A stretch of 64,000 nucleotides of DNA from Cynocephalus volans (lineage: Eukaryota; Chordata; Mammalia; Dermoptera; Cynocephalidae): NCBI RefSeq assembly GCF_027409185.1, contig NC_084463.1, positions 47,796,907 through 47,860,906 on the forward strand. Reading direction: 5' to 3'. A model generated the notes under the pieces. It did not search any database, was not told the origin of the DNA, and saw only the letters and a program-made list of their open reading frames with translations. This document shows, piece after piece, positions 57,770-64,000 of the stretch (position 1 is its first letter; each line of letters opens with the position of its first letter). The translations under genes were made by a program, and so were the position numbers.

Positions 57770-58395
57770 GTCTTGAGTCACCACGCCCAAATATAATCCT
57801 TGGGTTAATAATCTGTCATAAAATAAAACGTCCTCCAAGTGCTGGAGAGTTAGACAGGATTGAGAAGAAACGGCCCCGACTTCAACAGGAAGACGTGGAC
57901 ATTTCCATCTACCCCACGATGTCCTTCTGAAATGTGAAATAGAGAAAACCTGGCTAATTTATTTGACTGCACAAAATATATGTTGATAATTTTTTACATT
58001 TTCTTAAACTTACTTTTTCAGATGTAACATTAGAGAATTTCACATGTTCTTTTGGAGTCTGTTGCATTACACATCACTACAGATTTTCACTTCATAGCAC
58101 AAATTTTTAAGTTATGGAAATATGGAGAACTTATCTACTTGGGGTGTTTGTGTTATAAAACAAGTGTCACTAGCTTAAATTACCTTGAAGTGGGTGTCAT
58201 TCCCAATACTTAATACATTATGAAGGTTTTTTTGTCTAATTTAAATATACAAATGTAAAAAAAGTTTGTTTCTTTAGGTTTTGTTGATAGAAATTTCTGT
58301 AAGTTGTATTTATATTGCAGAGTATTTTATCACTGTATATTGGGCTGTCAGGTTCTGTTATTTGAAGTAGAATAAATATCTACAAAGAGTTTTGT
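57770..58395 (+). CDS. DIDO1-like: DIDO1-like terminal exon (coding to 57930, then 3'UTR)
   Basis: Acceptor 'ttgttttcag'. It encodes LESPRPNIILGLIICHKIKR then about 30 residues ending ...YPTMSF and TGA at 57928-57930. The 3'UTR of about 460 nt is AT-rich and carries AATAAA at 58371-58376, with a GT-rich stretch at about 58390-58407 that would suit cleavage near 58395. The product ends shortly after SPOC and lacks the long Pro-rich/coiled-coil C-terminus of the largest DIDO isoform, so it resembles the mid-length isoform of about 1,190 residues. Confidence 0.8.
58371..58376 (+). terminator. Polyadenylation signal AATAAA of the DIDO1-like gene
   Basis: A canonical hexamer lies 441 nt after the stop codon and is followed within 20 nt by a T/GT-rich downstream element ('tgtctcgtgtgtcttc'). 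No other AATAAA lies between the stop and this site. Confidence 0.7.
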
Positions 58396-60074
58396 CTCGT
58401 GTGTCTTCACTCAGCATTTTTTTCCCCTAACACTGGGCATTTAGAGGTTGGACATGGGCACCTGGACCCCCAGCTTCTGTTGCCCTCGTCCCCTTCCTGA
58501 ACTTGGGGGATGAGCCTAGTCATGACTGGCCACCCAGGTTCCCACATTCTTCATGGCTCTGCAGGTGTCACACACCCCTGCTGGGGGCCACCAAGGAGCC
58601 TCCCTCCCAGGGAACCACAGAGTGTGATGAAGGGGGAAACGTGGTCACAGTGTAACAGTGAGGAGGTGCAGGGAGGGGCCGAGTATGTGGCTCCTGGGCA
58701 GGAGGTTGCCCCCAAATCCCAGCCCGTTGGGATTCAAAGGAGCATCCAGCTGCCATTCAGTCTTCTTAGGAAGTGACTGGGCTGAGTTGGTGGCCCAGAA
58801 CAAGTACTTGAAGGTGGAAGGGAGATGGCTGTGCATGGTCACCACAGGGAGGAGCATGCAGGTGTGGGTCTGGCCCACCTTCCATATGACAGATTGATCT
58901 GGTCACCCATGAGCCAGCAATTAGCTTTTCAACAAGTGTGTATGTCCACAACTCAGCCATGAGCATAGACACTGAGGGGATGTTCCTGAACAAATCGTTG
59001 ACCAGCCCAGGCAGGACAGGCCTTGTGTGGCAGAGTGTTTAGTGGGGCTGGTGTCTCATTTCCCAGCCAAGCTCATGCAGACCTGAGGCAAGTGTAACAA
59101 TGGAGGGGACTTCATAAGGGGTCCCCTCTGACTACCTGTGCTGGCCACACAGCCCCCCACTCCCTTCAGACTGCTCTCACAGCCATTGGCACTGCCTCAA
59201 CGATGGCCCCATCACCTCAAGGGCCTTGTCAATCTCAGTGGTGGCACGTGTGTTGGTGTCCCTCGTGGAAGACTGCTCTGAAGGGAGCTCCTGGTAGCTG
59301 ACAGTGAGGAAAGTGGAGTTGGTTTGGTCGGGCCCCCTCACCTCATGTCCAGCTGGGTGTGACTCGGCACATCCTTTGTAAATAAGTGACGTGAGAGTAG
59401 AATTAGTGCGCATGTGCCCGGGCACCCCTTGGCTCATTGCTACTATTGTGTACTTCAGTATGGAAGGCAGCAGCTCTGAACTGCTGGTTGGTGGAGCTCG
59501 TGTCTGAAGAATAAAGCATGTCCACTTTGCTGGCAGCTGCTCGGTTTTTCTTTCCCTTACCTAACTCAGGACCTGCACAGGATGAGGCAGAGAGGTCTGC
59601 GATGCAGCCCAACAGTGACACTTTGTCAAACAGTGGAAGTTCCAATTCCACCACACAAACACTAAGGGGTGCTTGGCACAGCACTTGGCTCCACACTGGT
59701 GAGCCCTATGTGGCCTGCAGGTTGCCATCAGGGTGGCCTCCCAAATGCCTGGGAAAATATGCCCCCACTTGAAAGCACTCGGGCCTTACAGGCCTCGGGT
59801 GTCAGGGTCTCACCTCACCCCACGACATCCTGATGGAGCCAGCGCGCAACTGGCAGCATGTCTAGCTCTTTTCTACTTATTTGGTTTTGTGAAGTTTGTA
59901 TGATTTTAATTATTTTTGTTTCCATCCATGTTTGCCACCATGAGTCTGAGGGATGGAAACCCGAATTCCAAATCAAACAACTATTATTTGAAATTTACAA
60001 AACTGAGTGTAGAAAAAATATGAATAAACATTCAAATGAAAAGTCTTATGTTTGTAGTATTTATTTTTCTGAGG
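58396..60074. other. Sequence downstream of the DIDO1-like gene
   Basis: Unusually GC-rich for the window. On the minus strand it has several successive open frames (59696-59403, 59437-59177, 58993-58568) interrupted by stops. This could be a processed pseudogene, but I do not recognise a protein. Confidence 0.3.
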
Positions 60075-60620
60075 TGTAGGGGAGAAAAACCTTTTCCTAT
60101 ACTCTCTTAGTGAATTAAACTGACAAAAGACAGTTTAACAGAAGAAAACCTTATTTATTTTATTTGCTGTTAACTATTTTTTATTATTTTTCTTCTTTTT
60201 TTCTTTTCTTTTTTTTCTTTCTTTTTTTTTTTTGGTGGTTGGCTGGTGAGGGGATCTAAGCCAGTGTCATAACGCCTCTCTCTAACCAACCGAGATAACT
60301 GGCCGTCCTGATGCTAACTTTTTAAATAATGTGCGTGGGGGCTTCACAGATGTTAAAACAAAAAACCAAAAAACATAAATAGCTAAAAACCGTGGGGACT
60401 TATAGCCACTGTAACAACAGGTGATAAATTGTGGGTAAGTGACTAGACAAAGGGAAGCAGAGGAGGTCTGGGCTTCTTGCTGGTAAATTGTGGGAAGGCA
60501 AATACATAAGGAAACATAATAGATAAGGGTCATTTAACAAGATGGATTTACACAGATCCGCCTCAGTGCTGTCTCTGTCTTTGGTGACAGGATTGTTCTC
60601 GTGTGGGAGAGCGGGACACC
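60075..60620 (+). repeat. LTR-like repeat copy 1, interrupted by a SINE
   Basis: 'tgtaggggagaaaaaccttt', then 'aaactgacaaaagacagttt' matches the start of copy 2, 3.28 kb downstream in the same orientation. The SINE at 60183-60306 splits it. The right end is uncertain. The two copies could be solo LTRs or the two ends of a provirus later invaded by MaLR LTRs. Confidence 0.4.
60183..60308 (-). mobile_element. tRNA-derived SINE, minus strand
   Basis: A long T/C-rich tail followed by 'ggtggttggctggtgagggg', 'gtgtcataacgcctc' and 'ctctaaccaaccgagataac'. It sits inside the LTR-like repeat. Confidence 0.7.
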
Positions 60621-61067
60621 TTCACAAGGAGGAATTTACATTCTCCTTTTAGGAAGACAGAGGGAAGGCAGAGAGTTCTTCCTGTGTCCGCTTTTTCTCA
60701 GCTTCCTCCAGCTCACAATAATCTTAATGTCAAAGTGGCATATTCTAGGGTGACATATTCCGATCTCCTCCAGAGGTTATTGTTGAAGATCAACCAAGGC
60801 AGACACGAGTTAAAGGTGGCAAAGGCAGATGTCATGTGGGTCTACTGCAAAAGGGGAAAGAGACCACCGTGTAGGACTGAGCTCGATTCTGAATATAGCA
60901 GGGTCCGCAGGGGGTTCACAGCCAACGAACACAGTGAGGCGGTAAGTGAGTGGGACATTACTGAGAGGGGACATCAAGGGTAGGGGGCTTCTTGCTAAAC
61001 TCACCAAACAGGGTTCTTGTGATGGACAGAACAGACTTAAAAATCAAAGGTGAGGGATGAGGATTGG

Positions 61068-61458
61068 TGTCTGAGTTCATTTTCTGTTGCTTATAACAGA
61101 ATCCCTGAAACTGGGTAATTTATAGAGAAATATAATTTATTTCTTCGATTCCGGGAAGCTGGGAAGTCCACGGGCAAGAGGGCACCTCCGGTGAGGGCCT
61201 TCTTCTGGGTAGGGAGTCTCTGCAGGGTCCTAGATGGTGCAGGAAATCATGTGGTGAGAATGGCCTGAGCAAGAGAGCTGAAATTCTGCTTACAAAGCCA
61301 TCAGAACCATGCCCATTAAACCATCGGCACGTTACTCCACGCATGGACCAACCCATTCAGAGGGCACTGTCCTCATGGCCGCTTAAAAGCCCCACCTTTA
61401 ACCACCACATTGGGGTTCAGTTCCAACTTGAGCTTGGGGAGACATTCAAACCACAGCA
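61068..61458 (-). repeat. Solo MaLR-type LTR, minus strand
   Basis: 'tgtctgagttcattttctgt...cctgaaactgggtaat', then 'gaagctgggaagtccacggg' and an end 'cattcaaaccacagca'. A MaLR/MLT1-MST class LTR in the same orientation as those at 2.6-5.0 kb. Confidence 0.75.
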
Positions 61459-61878
61459 GCCTGATGAGATGTCAAGGGTGGGGGGCTCTCTCTAAACTGA
61501 CCTAGCGGGACTTTTTGCTAAGACTGTGCTAGGCAGGATGAAGACAGGGTCCAAGGCTGAGGCCTCATGGAAAAGAGGGCCCAGAGGCACCTGACTGAAG
61601 TTTGGTCAAGGGGTGAGTCTTTGTCATTATTAAAGCTTTGATTTGCTCTAAGACTTCTGGAATGCCACAAGTTGTTGCCCCCTCACCATCTGGTTTGTGG
61701 GAGCTGAGGGGTGTTTGCACATTTTATAGTGACATTGGCTGGGAGAACAGTTGGCGTTCCTATAAACCTTAAAGGCAGTATTGTATGGAACAAAATATAG
61801 GGAACACTGAAGGGCATTTGATATCAATTTTTGATATCAGATCCATAGTGCTGTGTGGTGCTGGTGTGGGAAGGTACC

Positions 61879-62290
61879 TGCTATGGGTCAAATGTGTTCC
61901 CCCAAAGTTCGTGTGCTGGAAACTTGACCCCCACTTTAACAGTATTAAGAGGGTGGGAAATCCTATTATGATACTTGAAAGGTGGGGCCTTTGAGAGGTG
62001 ATTGGATCATGAGGACTACACCCTCAAGAATGGATTCATCCATTCATGGAGTAATGGGTTATCATGGGTGTAGACTGATGGCTTTCTAAGAAGGGAGCTG
62101 TTCTTACCTGTGACACCCTACATCACCAGAGGACCCTGTGGAGAGTCCCCACCAAGAAGGCCCTCACCACATGCACCTCCTGGACTGTGGACTTCCCAGC
62201 CTCCAAAACTGTAAAAAATAAATTCCGTTTCTTTATAAATGATCTAGTATCAGGTATTCCATTATAAGCTACAGAAAACAGACTAATACA
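61879..62290 (+). repeat. Solo MaLR-type LTR, plus strand
   Basis: 'tgctatgggtcaaatgtgtt...cccccaaag', 'gaggtgattggatcatgagg', 'tggacttcccagcctccaaa' and 'acagaaaacagactaataca'. This is the direct orientation of MaLR LTRs and faces the copy at 61.07 kb in inverted fashion. Confidence 0.8.
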
Positions 62291-62399
62291 GGACTCTGGC
62301 ATTACAGGGCCTGCCCAACTTGTTCTGTCACTGCTAGAGTGAGCAGGACTGAAGCCACGTTGGGACCTAAAACTACATGGGCTCCAGGCAAATTTTAAA

Positions 62400-62893
62400 A
62401 GGACAGTTTTTTTCTTGGCATGTATTTCTGAGTTCCTTCATTTCCCATGGTTATTTGATATTTTAAACCTTGATATGGGGCAAGATGACATTATTTACAG
62501 AAACGTAAAGCTTTTTTCCAGACAGCCTGAAGCTGCAGACTTGCCAGGATGCACACACTATCCAGACCCTGAGATAACCACAAGGATGGGAGCAGAAACC
62601 AGGCGGAGTCTTGGTGAGACCTTGCACCCGGCTCCTTGAACGGAGCCCCCACAGCTCGTGTCCCCCTCCGTCCTGCTTTTCATTTTCCATAGTCCCTTCC
62701 CTCAATTCCCTCTTTAAAAACCCCTCAGTAAATACGAGTCTGGCCTTTCTCCTTCAGGTTTATTGGAGAGATGGTTAGCCTGACACCTCTCCTCAGGTCA
62801 ATGGTATTTCTGAATAAAAGCTGACTTCCGTCTTTACCACCATTTGACTTTTCAGTGGCTTGTTTTTGAAAGGGAGCAGCCGGACCCGTGCCT
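62400..62893 (+). repeat. Possible retroviral-type LTR
   Basis: 'ctctttaaaaacccctcagt' resembles a core promoter, AATAAA lies at 62813 ('gaataaaagctgacttccg'), and the block ends near 'cctggtaaca'. This arrangement suggests an ERV1-type LTR. The left border is not visible and no paired LTR was found. Confidence 0.35.
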
Positions 62894-63359
62894 GGTAACA
62901 ACATGACCCTGGTGATTGGCACCCACCTCCTAGTGAGTGCGATGCATGCCCACCTTCCCAGGAATCTGGTGGAAATGGTGTTATGTCTGGTGTCTGCAGC
63001 CCAGAATTTTCCAGCCCTTTTGAAGTAACATGGAGCATGTCCTTGACTTCTTCTATCAGATGGAGATCTTCAAATATCTGGTCTCTACTTTATCAACCCT
63101 ACACCTTCTCCCAAACCTTGCTCCCTGACCACCAGGTTGTCCCTTCTTTAGCCCTAATATCTTCATGCCTGCCACAATTTCTTATAGGACCTGGTTTCCA
63201 GACTTTTCGCTAACTAATGTGATTATTTTTTTCTGTACTCAAAGTAGAGCCTGTGCTGTATCTGTCAGGGTTTTGTTGCAGTAACAGACAACCCTGCATC
63301 CTGGAGGCTCACCATAGCAAGGTTATTTCTCACACTTACAACATGTACATCACGGGCTT

Positions 63360-63912
63360 TGTAGGGGAGGGGGAAAATATCCTGTACACTCTTAGATTCG
63401 GTGACTGGGGACTTCAAATTAAACTGACAAAAGACAGATTAACAGGACAAAAGACATACATGTTTCATCTTTTTAAAAAAATTTACATATGATAACTAAA
63501 AAATCTGCTGTGACCAGGTCAGCTAAATTATAGTGCCTTGGGGGATCTGGGATAAGTCAGCAATCATGTCCACCTGTCCTGGAAAACATTATCATAAGAC
63601 CATTTTACTTAGAAGCAGGTATAATGGCACCAGGAAGCCATACAATAACCTAGAATAATCCTTGTGACCTTCATCCTGGATCCCTGCATGTAGGTTGTAA
63701 CCTAGTAACAATCCCAAATCTATATGTAATGTACAACAAATAGAAAGCTTGATGAAGAGATGAGGTGGGACTGTCTTCTCTCACTGTCCTTTGACCCTTC
63801 CTCCTTCTTGTGGTTATAAATGATAAGTTCTGCTGGTTCTCTTTGGAACTCATTTCTCAGGGTGACCTGACTATGCATTTCCCTGGTTGCAATTGTCATA
63901 TTAGCTCAATAA
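63360..63912 (+). repeat. LTR-like repeat copy 2
   Basis: Begins 'tgtaggggagggggaaaata' and contains 'aaactgacaaaagacagatt', matching the start of the copy at 60.08 kb. It ends with 'attagctcaataaa', interrupted by the poly-T of a SINE. An LTR of unknown family is likely. Confidence 0.45.
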
Positions 63913-64000
63913 ATTTTTTTTTTTTTGTGGCTGTTTGCCAGTATGGGGATCTGACCCCTTGACCTTGGTGCTGTCAACACCCCCCCACCCCCGCAAGTGA
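63913..64000 (-). mobile_element. tRNA-derived SINE, runs off the window end
   Basis: A poly-T run then 'gtggctgtttgccagtatgg' and 'gaccttggtgctgtcaacac', followed by a C-rich stretch. The end is cut by the window border. Confidence 0.65.

Larger units (their letters stand above)
34917..58395 (+). pseudogene. DIDO1-like: DIDO1-like gene copy (death-inducer obliterator 1 paralogue), multi-exon, one premature stop
   Basis: Translated exons align in order with my recollection of mammalian DIDO1, a nuclear chromatin/RNA polymerase II-associated protein with PHD, TFIIS central and SPOC domains. Fourteen coding exons run from an ATG at 35875 (G at -3 and +4) to TGA at 57928-57930. All 13 introns keep GT and AG ends and all exon phases match, giving 1,216 conceptual codons. 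AATAAA at 58371 ends the transcript. The only ORF-breaking lesion I found is TAA at 50683-50685 in coding exon 8 (codon 794). PHD and knuckle zinc ligands are substituted. Introns rule out a processed retrocopy; DNA-level duplication is inferred. It could be a pseudogene, or a gene that skips exon 8 or makes a truncated protein. Authentic DIDO1 keeps its PHD ligands, so this is unlikely to be the orthologue. Confidence 0.85.

Noticed and set aside
35875..58395. DIDO1-like locus as a processed retrocopy
   Set aside because: Thirteen introns with canonical ends and preserved phases cannot come from a spliced transcript.
1..64000. CRISPR arrays, bacterial operons, phage or plasmid features
   Set aside because: Gene structure, repeats and composition are mammalian; no regularly spaced repeats exist apart from microsatellites and minisatellites.

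Overview
This is a stretch of placental-mammal nuclear genome: long introns with GT-AG borders, dense LINE-1, MaLR/LTR and DNA-transposon relics, tRNA-derived SINEs, microsatellites, and no bacterial-type gene packing. I see no Alu elements. The SINEs are tRNA-Ile-like, with a 'ggttcggatcc' B box and an 'accggcc' motif, and one copy has a perfect 14-bp target-site duplication. From memory they look most like the CYN/t-SINE family of colugos (Dermoptera). A rhinolophoid bat is my second choice. No database search was possible, so the species is inference.

Layout. 1-9 kb: old L1 pieces, a complete MaLR provirus (2.64-5.01 kb, minus strand), a SINE with clean target-site duplication (6.0-6.2 kb) and a plus-strand L1 3' end. 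9.9-14.4 kb: remains of what looks like a decayed KRAB zinc-finger gene, with a GC-rich first exon ending ATG|GT (10.22 kb) and a frameshifted C2H2 finger array (13.77-14.39 kb) broken by an AT/CA microsatellite. 14.9-26.05 kb: L1 fragments, a small TIR transposon, and a nearly complete minus-strand L1 (21.39-26.04 kb) that has lost most of its 5'UTR and ORF1. A second, 5'-truncated L1 sits in its A-tail. 27.83-28.39 kb: a broken vomeronasal type-1 receptor (V1R) pseudogene. 28.4-34.9 kb: AT-rich, mostly featureless sequence with L1 and SINE pieces.

The main locus is 34.9-58.4 kb on the plus strand. It is a multi-exon copy of DIDO1 (death-inducer obliterator 1), with fourteen coding exons, an ORF-bearing first exon, thirteen GT-AG introns, at least one likely 5'UTR exon and its own 3'UTR with AATAAA. 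The conceptual product is 1,216 codons: N-terminal basic region, PHD finger, a small Cys-rich knuckle, TFIIS central domain and SPOC domain, ending without the long C-terminal extension of the largest DIDO isoform. It is not a retrocopy. Key zinc ligands of the PHD finger and the knuckle are substituted. One in-frame TAA lies in coding exon 8, which is exactly 105 nt and symmetric, so skipping it would restore a full reading frame. I read it as a diverged paralogue made by DNA-level duplication, either recently pseudogenised or surviving in altered form.

58.4-64 kb: downstream sequence with a cluster of LTR elements in both orientations and two SINEs. No non-coding RNA gene, CRISPR array or intact conventional single-copy gene other than the DIDO1-like locus could be supported.
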